Positions 32,204 to 42,378 of a DNA stretch of 64,000 nucleotides are shown here, one piece after another. The first letter of the stretch is position 1, and the number at the start of each line of letters is the position of its first letter. The notes beneath the pieces are model-generated. The model was not told where the DNA came from, ran no database searches, and saw only the letters and a program-made list of their open reading frames with translations. Made by a program: the position numbers and the translations under genes. Location of the stretch: NCBI GenBank assembly GCA_010093485.1, contig MU001497.1, positions 1,489,031 to 1,553,030 on the forward strand. Direction: 5' to 3'. This stretch comes from Karstenula rhodostoma CBS 690.94 (Eukaryota > Ascomycota > Dothideomycetes > Pleosporales > Didymosphaeriaceae).

Positions 32204-32905
32204 TACGCTTCCGACCAGCTTCCCGGTAACATCTTCGTGATAACAGGAATGCAGAGCCACAAGAGCAAGCAAAAAGCTAAGATAGCGAGGACTACTGGCT
32301 GGAGGATCGCGACGCCCCTGGACTGGGCGAGAGCGCCGACACCAAACGGGAGGATGCTGGCACCGCCTCCACCGAAGGCTGCTGCGAATCCAATGGCGGA
32401 AACGTGGAGGTGCGCTGGTAGGACTTTGGTTGCTGCGACGACGGCCGCTGGGGAGAGAGGGCCGAGGAAGAAACCTTGGAATGAGACTGCGATGGCGGAG
32501 ACTTGGAATGAGGGAACGAGCTAGAAGATGAGCTGACAGACCATAGCGAGGAGGATGTACACCTATGATAACTGTCAGTGTGGATTCCTCTCGCGGAGCG
32601 CACACCCCAAATCAACTCACCGTCACAGCGAACTTCTCTCCCAGCTTCGGTGTGAGAAAACCTAGAAACACACGGCCAAGCGCAACCCCCGTCCAGAAGC
32701 CAGTGGCCACCATTCCAGAGGCAAAAGCTTTACCGGAACGTTCGCGCCGCATGAAGGTCACGGTCCAGCCCCCTAAAGCAACCTCGATGCCTACATAGCA
32801 GAGCAGGAAGAAAGCCACCACCCACATAGCGCGGCTCCTGAGGGACTCTTGCAGTCGACTGTCATTGCCAGATGCAGACCATTGTAATACAGTGACCTGC
32901 TTCAC
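32204..32905 (-). pseudogene. MFS transporter pseudogene (C-terminal half, in-frame TAG)
   Basis: The minus strand encodes the last six helices of a major facilitator transporter. The region 32905-32622 gives MWVVAFFLLCYVGIEVALGG, FMRRERSGKAFASG and TGFWTGVALGRVFLGFLTP. A 59-nt intron follows. From 32562 the frame continues VYILLAMVCQLIF, then TAG at 32523-32521, then LVPSFQVSAIAVSFQGFFLGPL, GFAAAFGGGGASILPFGVGA and a last helix ending ITKMLPGSWSEA-stop. Homologues have Trp at the stop position (IFW-LVP), so TGG to TAG is the simplest reading. No ATG opens the frame (32905 is GTG), and the N-terminal six helices are absent: upstream is the promoter of TRM44. Two independent lesions mark it as dead. 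Confidence 0.8.
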
Positions 32906-33394
32906 ATGCAGTGAATATGTTGGTGAATGGAAAGATCCAAGCTTGGAATACAGATATAAGGAGAAAGGCTAGAGGTGATGTGCACTCGAGTCATCACGAT
33001 GTTAGTATGCACCCTTTTTGATGCATTCGTCGTATGCGAGACAGATGGCACGTTGGCTGTGAGTTAATCAACCAATTGATCCTGAATTATGGCAGGATAA
33101 ATGTTCTCGTAACAGCTGATCTTCTCCGTTCCACTAAACGCGCCCCTCCTAGTAGGGTCAGAGTATTTCCTCGGGAGGAGTTGGTGGTTGACAGTGGGCG
33201 ACGAGCGGATGCTGAAGTGGGCTCGGAAGCGAGATCTGATTGGTTGCATGTCGGAGAAACCATCTCCATGGTTTCCTATTAGCTCACGGGAGCCCACCAG
33301 ATGCGAAAAACGGCTTGGCACTGAGGAACTCTGGACTTGCTTAGCTACATTTGGGAACTTTGTCAACCTTTACCACTACTACCTCTTACAAAGC

Positions 33395-35251
33395 ATGGAT
33401 GTCCAAGAACAGCCCAAGGTCCCTCGTAACCCGAAAGACCATGACGGGCAGGAACTTGTAACTAGATCTCTGACTCACAACACCGCAAGCGAGCCACGAC
33501 ACGATGAAGCGGCAAATGGCGCTGAAACGGTGTCCGGAAGCAAATTTGAGCCGGTAGATTTGGAGAATGCTCCTGTCGTGGAGTCTGGCCTTCCACCTGA
33601 GATATGGACCATTGTGCAGTCAGCACCTGCGACTTTCCCACCGCAGTACTTTCTCGATGTCAGTCGGAATTTGCTAGAGAATCCTAACCTGACTGCGACC
33701 CACCTGTCTCGCGCGGAGCTTTCGTACAAGAGCTTCACGGATGCTTCGTACAACCCCGAAGCATCTCATCCGCACGAGCTCGCGGGCATTATCAAGCACT
33801 TCAAGCCCGATCATCAACCGCGTCTGGTACCTGGAGGCGTGCCAGGATATAAGCTTGAATGGACCGTGGTCCGAAAACTAATACCTAGAAATCCCAAGCT
33901 TGACGAAGCCTTGCAGCAAACATGCCATCTGTTCACTTCTACCGAGCAGGTCCTAGTACGGGGGAAAGACGGTATCAACAGCAGATTCGATGCCGAACGG
34001 TATCTAGTGATGTACATCCCCCATGTCGCAAATGCGGATTCGATACCGTTCTATCACCCCAAAGTCCGAGGCGTGGCCATCTTTTACACCTTTCTGAACA
34101 AGCCTTCGCCAGGCGTAGCGCCGGGAACACTGTCAATATACTACGACCTTTTCCCCGAACGACCGCTGGAGAACCGTATGTCACGGACTGCGCTGAAAAT
34201 GCTGGAAGTCATCCACAAACACGCCCGGGGAAGAGTGCAAGGGTACCAGAAACGCGTCCACCACGACGTCATCGTCCCGCAGAAGACTTTTCAAGATACA
34301 TATGCCTATCTGAAAGGAGAGTATGCCAAGGAGCTTATTGACAACTGGGTCGAGCAAACACCCGCACAGAAGCATGTCTTCGAGGACCTTGGAATAGCGG
34401 CATTCCTGATCGAACTATGGACGGATCTGTATGGCGGAACTATTCCAAAGCCAGACGATCAACCAAGCAGCACGGATCCCCAAGAGAAGGAAAAAGCACA
34501 GGTGGAGCTCCAGACTGTGAGGCGGTCAATGGCACAGCAAGCTTTCCCCGGGTTCGTGGATATCGGGTGCGGTAACGGCCTGCTGGTGTACATCCTCAAT
34601 AAAGAGGGGTGGAAGGGCTGGGGCTTCGATGCACGCCGACGCAAAACATGGGACACGTTTGGCGAGGTGTACCAGCAGCACGTCAAAGAGATGCTGCTCG
34701 TCCCAGAAGTCCTGCAAAAGCAGGGCGTCGACGAAGAGACAGCCAGTGGCTCACCGCCATGGCAGAACGGCCTCTTCCCCAGAGGAACCTTCATCGTTTC
34801 CAACCACGCCGACGAGCTCACAGCATGGACACCGGTTCTGGCCTATCTCTCCGACAGTCCATTCATGGCCATACCGTGTTGCAGCCACGACTTTGGCGGC
34901 ACAAGGTTCCGCGCTCCGTACCACCGCAAATACTTCCCCTCTCCTGCCACAAATGCGGCAAAGCAAGTTTCTGCATACACATCGTTGTGTAGCTACGTCG
35001 CGCACCTGTCTACACGGATGTCTTTTGTTCCGGAGAAAGAGTATCTGAGGATACCTTCGACTCGCAACATTGCTATTATAGGGCGGAAGAGGGATGGAGA
35101 CGCGGTTAAAGATGGTTTGGAGGAAAGACTGAGGTTTGTGAGCGAGGTCGTGGAAAAAGAAATGGGAGGCGAGACGTCAATTGAGCAAGTGAGGCTACAT
35201 TGGCTGAAGAGGGGAAGCGGCTTGACGAAACCTGGATCAGGGGCCCATTGA
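33395..35251 (+). CDS. TRM44: tRNA(Ser) Um44 2'-O-methyltransferase
   Basis: SAM-dependent enzyme that methylates the ribose of U44 in tRNA-Ser; cytoplasmic. Single exon, 618 residues from the ATG at 33395. The frame is open to 33188, but those 69 codons look like promoter translation. Features in family order: an N-terminal region with [64 protein letters not shown], the SAM-binding motif [32 protein letters not shown], and [15 protein letters not shown] with [16 protein letters not shown], characteristic of Trm44. The C-terminal RNIAIIGRK closes the fold. The upstream neighbour on the other strand is a dead MFS gene, so this promoter region is a breakpoint. Confidence 0.93.
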   Translation: [618 protein letters not shown]

Positions 35252-35507
35252 TTGCGAGAAGAAGACGAATCGCGCCTCAAAAGTCCAATTGGGGGATATA
35301 AATGCATCAAACAGGGATTCTTTGGCCAAGCCTCAAACTATCGTGCCGTTTCCTCCGAGGTTCCCCAACGTCGGCGATAGCCTAGCGTGGGGTCAACCCC
35401 GCTGTGCCCGCGTTATCTCCTCACGCGCCGAGCGCGCCTCTAGGTCACACAATTCTTGCCGCGATGGATTCGTCTTCCCTTCTTCCTCTTGGTCACTCGT
35501 TCCCAGT

Positions 35508-37207
35508 ATGGCAGCGCCAGCTTGCAGTTTCCAGGCTACGGCGCGGAGAATGGCATGCACAACACCTAGAGCATTGAATGCGTCTGGAGCTCTCGTCGCG
35601 GCAAACATTCCACACCGACAGTTGCGACAGATCCCCAGAGTGCCGCGATTGACTTGCGGATATGAGGCGAAGAGGCCTTTCAGCCAAACTTCACCATGGC
35701 GGTTACAGACCAAAGAGCTGGACGAGGATGCACTCAAGAGCTTGAAAGTTAACAAGAAGCGCTTGATGAAAGACCTACACCACACTTGCCAATGGGGCAC
35801 TGGAAAGCGGTGGGGAAAGTTCGCAGCTACCTCCCCAAGCTGATCCTCCAGCTAGCTAAGCAGACATGCAGAGCCGAAACAGAAACAGGCATGACACGTC
35901 TTGCGCTCTCAGACTCCGACAAGCAAGCCCGCGACTGGTTCGTCAAGACGACCGAAGACCTCGGGTGCAAAGTTACCGTCGACGAAATGGGTAACATCTT
36001 TGCTGTGCGGCCGGGACTCAAGAACGACAAGCCCGCGACATTTGCAGGTTCCCATCTCGACACGCAGCCAACCGGCGGTCGATACGACGGCATCCTGGGT
36101 GTTCACGCAGGCATAGAGATGATCAAGGTGCTGAACGAGAACTGGATTGAGACTGAGTATCCCGTTGGTGTCGTCAACTGGACAAAGTACGATCTTCCAT
36201 CCCCCAGACGATCGGCACATCATTTCATGCGAGGCTAACCTCTCCCCAGCGAAGAAGGCGCCCGCTTCCCCATGTCCATGTCCTCCTCCGGCGTCTGGGC
36301 CGGCTCCATCCCTCTCGCCGCCGCACACAACCTCCGCGAAGTACATCCAGGTACAGCAACCATGGCGGAGGAACTATCTCGCATTGGATACCTAGGCTCT
36401 GTGGCTGCCTCTCACGAAGCCACGCTCATGGCGGCACACTTCGAGCTGCACATCGAGCAAGGCCCGCTCCTCGAGATGGCTAACAAAAAAGTCGGCGTCG
36501 TGATAGGCGTCCAGGCTTACAAATGGCTCACCGTCAACGTCAAAGGGCGCGACACGCACACGGGGACGACGGACCTGAAGAGCCGCGCCGACGCGCTGCT
36601 CGCTGCGTCCAAGATGATCCTGCACAGCCACCGGCTGGCGACGGCGCACAACGCGCTCGCATCCACAGGCATCCTCAATCTCAAGCCGGGGAGCACAAAC
36701 ACCGTCCCCGGCGACGTTAGCTTCTCGCTCGACATCCGCGCGCCCGCCGACGAAACAGTCGCTAGCGTCCTCGCCCTCGTACAGCAAGACTTCCCCAAGA
36801 TTGCAGCGGGCGAAAACCTCTCTGGCCTGAACGACGGCGGAACCCCGAGCCTACCCTGCACCGTGAGTATCACCGAGGACTTCGACAGCCCCGCGACAAC
36901 GTTCCATGCGAGTTGCATCGATGCCGTGACGCGGGCGGCGCAAAGGGTGCTCGGCCCGGATGGGAAGAGCTTGACGATGGAGATGACGAGCGGCGCGGGA
37001 CACGACAGCGTGTATACGAGCAAGCGGTGTCCGACGTCCATGATCTTCATACCGTGCAGGGAGGGCATGAGCCATAATCCCGAGGAGTTCTGTAAGGAGG
37101 AGGACTGTGCGATTGGGGCTGAGGTGTTGTTGCATTCGGTGTTGAGGTTTGATCGCATGAGAGAGGTGCAGAGGGTGAGTTGGAAGCAGGAGCCGTATAC
37201 CCTATGA
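35508..37207 (+). CDS. M20-family N-carbamoyl-amino-acid/beta-ureidopropionase-type amidohydrolase
   Basis: Zinc-type hydrolase that cleaves N-carbamoyl groups in pyrimidine or hydantoin/ureide breakdown; exact substrate uncertain. Exons 35508-35818, 35872-36186 and 36250-37207 encode 527 residues. Motifs: TETGMTRLALSDSDKQARDW, GSHLDTQPTGGRYDGILGVHAG (metal His and Asp), GVVNWTNEEGARFP joined exactly across intron 2 (Glu-Glu pair), AAHFELHIEQGP, GVQAYKWLTVNVKGRDTHTG, LNLKPGSTNTVPG and EMTSGAGHDSVY with a metal His near the end. The N-terminal 65 residues are Arg-rich, lack acidic residues and contain RPFSQTS, a typical mitochondrial cleavage context, so import into mitochondria is inferred. 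The donor of intron 1 is either GTTCGC (keeps RWG) or GTGGGG 12 nt upstream; both keep frame. Confidence 0.92.
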
Positions 37208-37607
37208 GCACGCGTATTTCGGGGGTGTAGCAGAGGATGTAAAGGGGGTTGTTTGGTTCTAAACAACGCCTGCTGAGCTGTCTTGTACCCCAGCAGCAAA
37301 GGTTTGCAATACCACCTTGAACATATCAAGTCCCACGTAACATATAGCAGATATCAATACACTACACACTCCAAAAGCGCGGACTCGAATCTTGTGAATA
37401 AGAAGTGCCTGGAAGGGGTATAAAACTTGGCCCTACCTCCCAGCGATGGACTAAACATCTCAGTATCGCACCAATCCCCTGAGAAGCAGCCGCTAAACGA
37501 CAACTACCCACCAACCCCACCCCTTTCCATTCCCGGCAACAACTCCTCAACCAGACCCCCAAACCACCCCGCGCCACCACCCCCTCTCAAGCAACCCCAT
37601 CCAACCC
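37208..37607. other. Convergent intergenic region
   Basis: 3' ends of the amidohydrolase and the GGCT-like gene. Contains C-rich, A-rich low-complexity sequence at 37500-37640. No gene seen. Confidence 0.5.
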
Positions 37608-38708
37608 CTACGAAAGCTCCCCCCCATCCCCACAAAACCTAAACGTCAACCCCCACCCCACCACCCCTCCAACCCCAATCTCACACCTAACAACCTCATA
37701 ACTCCCCCCCTCATACCTCCTCAGCTCATCTTCCTGCTCCCTGGTACCAACCTCATACACCCACCCCTGAACCACATCCCCCTCCGCCCCATCAACAAGC
37801 GCATAGTAAGGCCCCCACTTCACCCTCCTACCCCGCGAGACGGTCGCAACACGGAGGATAGTCTCGCACTCCAGATCCAGCAGTCTGGCCAGCCTATCTG
37901 GCTCCGCTAGCGTGCCGTAGAAGAAGTAGGAGACGGGGTATTCACTTTGCAGGGGGGTCGGCGCGGTGGAGATGCGGTGTTGGGGGAGTGTGGCGTCGAC
38001 GCCGAGGGTGGGCGCGATGGAGATGTCGGACAGATGTTTAGCAGCGGAGGCGGGGAGGGGGATATAGGAGAAGGGGTGGGGTAACGCTTTTTCCAGGGCG
38101 GCGAGGGTGGATGCGTCTACGGCCGCGGAGGTCTTGTCGCCTGAATCATTCGCTGAGACCTTGGGTGGGTGGGAGAGTCCTGCCATGGCTTGGATATCTG
38201 CCGCGGTCAGCCCATCGACAAGTTCGATGAGGTAGTGTTCAGTAATCTTCTTCTTCGTAGGTGAGCTTGTCGGGCGAGGCTGCTGTTGCGTGGATGAACT
38301 CGAGGCGAAATGCATCATGTGGTGGGCATAGCTCTCCTGGTCGTGCCCTTGAGCCTGTATGGTGTTGCGCACGAGGTTCCAATGGTCCTCCGATATGGTA
38401 AGGCGAGATAGATCCTGGAAATGCTTCTCGATTGCTCGAGTCGCTTGTGCAGCGGTGTATCCGAACAGCTGCATCCACCGATTTACGTCCGCATAAGTAT
38501 CGGCGGCTGTGCTCGTCTGTGCCATATTCTCGAGAGTTATGAGCATCTCCATGGTTGCGGAGTCGTGTTTTGTGTGCTCTGGGGTGGATTTGAAGTACGT
38601 TGCGAGCTTTGACTCTGGTGCGAATACTGGATTACTGCGGGAGGAATTTTCAGAAAAAGCTGGAAATATGGGTGCACAATTTATACCAGTTGCCGTTCGT
38701 TGAGTCAT
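37608..38708 (-). CDS. Gamma-glutamylcyclotransferase-like (AIG2-like) protein
   Basis: Single exon of 366 residues. The C-terminal 110 residues form a GGCT/AIG2-like fold: the nucleating YFFYGTLAEPDRLARLL (YGTL loop), then GRRVKWGPYYALVDG, VVQGWVYEVGTREQEDELRRYEG with the acidic residue expected in the active site, and YEVVRCEI. Family members release 5-oxoproline from gamma-glutamyl compounds or act on related amines. The N-terminal 250 residues are longer than in typical GGCTs: helical segments (NRWMQLFGYTAAQATRAIEKHF, resembling a UBA-like helix set) and Ser/Gln-rich linkers. The substrate is not determinable. Start at 38708 is the first ATG. Confidence 0.8.
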   Translation of the reverse strand: MTQRTATGINCAPIFPAFSENSSRSNPVFAPESKLATYFKSTPEHTKHDSATMEMLITLENMAQTSTAADTYADVNRWMQLFGYTAAQATRAIEKHFQDLSRLTISEDHWNLVRNTIQAQGHDQESYAHHMMHFASSSSTQQQPRPTSSPTKKKITEHYLIELVDGLTAADIQAMAGLSHPPKVSANDSGDKTSAAVDASTLAALEKALPHPFSYIPLPASAAKHLSDISIAPTLGVDATLPQHRISTAPTPLQSEYPVSYFFYGTLAEPDRLARLLDLECETILRVATVSRGRRVKWGPYYALVDGAEGDVVQGWVYEVGTREQEDELRRYEGGSYEVVRCEIGVGGVVGWGLTFRFCGDGGELS

Positions 38709-39092
38709 AATAAAACTAGTGGTACTGCTGGTGTGGAGTTTGTTGTTCCACGGTCCCGGGTGCGCTTAGGTCTTTGGCTTCGTGGTTTGGTCTTTCCGCA
38801 TACACTTGAAGGACCAATAGATGAAGTGCATTTGAAGAGAAGTCTATATTGCTAGTTATTCCGAGGAGGACGTCGCCTCTGGTGTAGGCTTTTCCTGACG
38901 TGAATAAACCCAGCAGCATACTGATAGACCATTTGTTCTTCCATAGAACGAGGCCGTGGTAAATATCCATCCACCATTGACATCCACCTTGACTCCCCTG
39001 ACCTCACGTGTACCCTCGTATTTTCAATTTGCCTTTGACCACCACTGAGTTATCCCTGGGTCCCCTGTTACACTTTCATTCCCAATCATGTC
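38709..39092. other. Intergenic region, no gene seen
   Basis: 5' flank of the GGCT-like gene and 3' flank of the Gln/Lys-rich protein gene. Nothing else recognised. Confidence 0.5.
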
Positions 39093-39830
39093 CTACTTTC
39101 CATCTGCCCCAGACGCCCAACCCAGACCAAAGACGATATCAAGGCTCCGCTTCACCCTCGCCTTTTCCGCCTCTGAAGGGAACAGCGGCACCATGATTGT
39201 CACGAATGGCTTGGTCCCAGCTGCCACTCTGACGATATCCACGAGCGGAACCAGAGGAGCTTCAACATTGCTGAGCTCGGGTAGGAGGATCGCGGGTTGG
39301 TGAGGTGTTGCCGAGGAAGAGGATGCGCTGCTCGAGTCGACCGAGGCCTTTTTCGGGACCGGAACTACTTCTGGCTCAGTACCAGTTAGCACGATGCGGC
39401 TTTCACGAAGGTGATCACCTTCAACCTCCCGATCGTCGCGACTAGATTGTGAGCTATCTATGTTAGCAGACCGCTCGAGCATCAACGTGTGGAATACTCA
39501 CCTCACTACCTCGCCACTAACAGATTCATCCAGTTTCAAGGCTTTCACCCATTGCGACACTTTCGCTGACTCATTCTTGTCGGCCTCGCCCTGTCCATCC
39601 ACCGGATTCTGCTGGTTGCCCTGCTTCTGCTGGTTCTTCTGCTCCGCATCTCTCGCCTGCCTGGCCCGCAACTTCTTCTGCCTTCGGCCCAGGGTTGGTT
39701 TTTGCTCGCCCTGCGCCTGCTTCTGCTTGTTCGCCTCGTTCGCGAGCTTCTTTCGCTGTTTCTGTCGCTGTTTCTTGCTGAGCTGCTGGCCTGCACCTGT
39801 TCCGGTCTGCTGCTGGCTCTGCTGGCTCAT
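39093..39830 (-). CDS. Gln/Lys-rich protein of unknown function
   Basis: Two exons (39830-39502, 39453-39093; 48-nt intron) encode 229 residues from the ATG that starts MSQQSQQQTGTGAGQQ; an upstream ATG at 39893 would add 21 residues. Residues 20-80 are a highly basic, Gln-rich helix (KKQRQKQRKKLANEANKQKQ, then GRRQKKLRARQARDAEQKNQ), typical of RNA-binding or nucleolar proteins. After the intron an acidic, Ser-rich linker (VDSSSASSSSATPHQP) leads to a compact hydrophobic C-terminus (LVPLVDIVRVAAGTKPFVTI, then ARVKRSLDIVFGLGW). I do not recognise the family. Confidence 0.65.
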
Positions 39831-40148
39831 CTTTGTGCGGGCTGCGGGAGATTTAGCAGTGGACAAAGGAGTGAAACAGAGGGGTGCAAACATTGCGATT
39901 GCAGTACCGAAGTGGAAGATTGGGGTGGTAGATCTGTGTATTCAATGTCAGAGAGGTGTGTGTTTGGATGGAGGAAGTGGAGTGGAGAAGTGGTGCAGGT
40001 GGAGGTGGAGGTTGTTTACGTTGCGAGGCAAGTGCTAACCCGCACCTTCCTACAGAGCGACCTCGGAAGCACAAAAGCCGCGCACAACACCCGCGCTCAC
40101 GGAAGCAAGAGCGGAGTATGAGATGTCCAAGCATGTTGAAATGTTTCC

Positions 40149-40216
40149 TTGGCACCCCACCGAGTTCCTTTACTGTGTTTTGCCGCGGCTTGCCCGAGCG
40201 CGTGAAGTATCAAATT
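40149..40216 (-). repeat. SINE-like family 2, copy 2, with exact 15-bp flanking direct repeats
   Basis: A 68-bp insert between identical TGTTGAAATGTTTCC repeats (40134-40148 and 40217-40231). The core matches the one at 30555-30623 at 68 of 69 bases (one C/T difference in GAGCGCG-YGAAG). It sits between the 5' end of the Gln/Lys-rich gene and the 3' end of the DUF7514 gene. Perfect duplications and near identity indicate recent insertion. Confidence 0.8.
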
Positions 40217-40454
40217 TGTTGAAATGTTTCCCATTCTAATGTAAGCTATATCTGCTACAGACCACTCTGCGCTTATAAACAAGGGGTATGTCAAATCCAA
40301 CCAGGCCAACCGCTGGAAAGGTATCTAAGAAAAGAAACAATAACTCAACATAAGGAAAAGACCAGACGAGAAGTGAGGGTATATGGTCGTGACGTCGTGA
40401 GCGCTTGCGATTCGCGCACATTTCTAGCCTTTGCTCCTGTCCGTGATTTGTCTC

Positions 40455-42378
40455 CTAGTATCGCCGCGAATCGTATCCGCTACGACTTTCGTATCCATTG
40501 ATCCCCCTGTAATGATCGTCATCGTACACCGACCGAGACTGGGAGTCGTGAGAGCTGTCCATCCCTATGGTACTGCGGCGCTGGTGGCCTGCGTTGCTGT
40601 GGTCTGATTGACGAGCCGCCCATTCCCTTCTCATCTCAGCGTCCTTGGCGAATCTCCGTTTTTCCTCGTCTTCGTCGTACATTTTGCTGGCATAGTAAGC
40701 CCCAGACATGTCTCGTACGTTGGGCTCGGAGGATTTGCCGTAGTTGGAGAAGCTGGGGCTCCTGGGTCGCCGACCGTTGGGTTGTGTGGCGGATCGTGGA
40801 TATTGAGATGGGTCGGCGGACGGAACGTATGGATACTGGCTCGCTGTTGACTGGGACTGCCGGCGCTGTTCGCGCAAGGGTGCGTCTAAAGTTGTGCCCC
40901 GCCCTTTGTCGTCTTCGTACAATTTGCCTCCGCCTGGGGCGGCAGCGTAAGGTTTCCTCTCACGCTCTATAGGTATGGATATAGGCACGTCGTCTTCATC
41001 CTCCGATACAACGGCTCTTGGATCTGGTCGACTCGTGTAGGGACTACGCTCTCGTTCAAGGCTCGGCGGTACGCTTGCGCTCTGGCTCATTGGCGGCGGC
41101 GGCGGCGGCGGCGGCGGAAAGGTTGGAGCCCTGCGGAGAGGACCGACGCCCTCAGGAGATAAAGCAGCAGCGCATCGCTGTTGAGCTTGCAGGTTCTCTA
41201 TATGAGGGAACAGACGGCGAGGAAGTTCCTTCGGGAAGCGTTCCTTGCAGTCATCAGCGTTGCTGATTGGCATGTCCAGAACCGCCCTCGACAGGCGTTC
41301 ATATTCGGCGTCGGGATAAGCTTGAATCATAGCTATCATCCATTCTTGGAACCCTTGAGGAGTGAGAGCAGGGATGTCAGGCTGAGCTGCGGTATGCTCC
41401 TGAATGAGATGGTGTTCGCAGCGCATATCTCGGTATATCTTACCCAACGTAGAGTAAGGCAATTTTCCGAATATTGCTATCACATCGTCAGTACTTGACT
41501 ATGATCCAAGCGTTTTGAACTCACTGTCCCAGGGGTAAATCTCCTCGGTGAGTTTGACATCATTGTAAAATCGCAGCATCTTGGACGGCGAAATAACCAA
41601 GCTTTTCTTTGGTTCGTAGTCATCGATCTGGGCGTGTTAGGAGATTGCTAGGACCACGGGATTTAGTACTAACCATATGGATAGCAAGGCCTCGCAGGAA
41701 CTCGCCCAGACGAGGAGTGGGCTGGCCTTGTGGGTCGAACAAGTGCTGCCATCGTCTTTCAATAGGTGTCAAATCGCTGTCCGTGGGCATCCTTGGGGGT
41801 GCTGTAGGCCGCGGGATCGATCGTTCGTGTGGGATGTCGACCGGAGCGCTGCGTTCGTGCCTGGGTGTAGGAGTGTCTCCAGTACCATAGAAGAGAGGGT
41901 CGTGCGAGAGAGGGTCAGGAGAAGCACTTCCGTGACTGGACAGATCTGCTTGTTTGGGCGATGGCGGTGTGTACACGTTTCGCGGAGGGATCGATGTCAT
42001 AGAGATGGGCGATTGCGGGGGGTACGGTTGCTGCGGCGGTGCAACGGGCTGCTGCGCAGTGACACCCATCCCCAGCTTGATTTCATCCAACACTGACCTT
42101 TTCACTTCAGCCGTGATTTGCGCAATGAGCTCAGGGTGGACTTTGCCCGCCGAGTCGGACTTGTCAAATGCATTATTGAGCGCATTGTGGAGTGGTTGCT
42201 GGTGAGGCTGCGCATATCCGTCGTTTGTAGCTTTGGACGAAGCGGGAGATCTAGGGCGTTGTGGCTCGCGGAAGCTTGCATCCTGCTGATAGGACGACGG
42301 ATGATAGGGGCGTGGATCGTAAGACGACGAGTACGGTGCTTGGTGAGGGTCCGGTTGACTACCGTAACTGGTGTCCAT
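40455..42378 (-). CDS. DUF7514-like domain protein with disordered flanks
   Basis: Three exons (42378-41674, 41627-41525, 41476-40455) encode 609 residues. The ordered core spans both introns: RRWQHLFDPQGQPTPRLGEFLRGL, IDDYEPKKSLVISPSKMLRFYNDVKL, YPWDTIFGKLPYSTLGKIYRDM, CEHHLIQ, LTPQGFQEWMIAMIQAYPDAEYERL, LDMPISNADDCKERFPKELPRRLFP. This matches a fungal domain I know as DUF7514, of unknown role. The flanks are Pro/Ser/Tyr-rich and disordered, with a polyproline run (PPPPPPPPPMSQ) that could bind SH3 or profilin-type partners, and a C-terminal Tyr/Ser/Arg-rich tail. The N-terminal helix VHPELIAQITAEVKRSVLDEIK may mediate assembly. Divergent from the MAPKKK gene, 2.4 kb away. Confidence 0.85.

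Noticed and set aside
33188..33394. 69-codon N-terminal extension of TRM44
   Set aside because: Open frame only; unlike the family N-terminus, and the ATG at 33395 is a better start in front of the conserved region.
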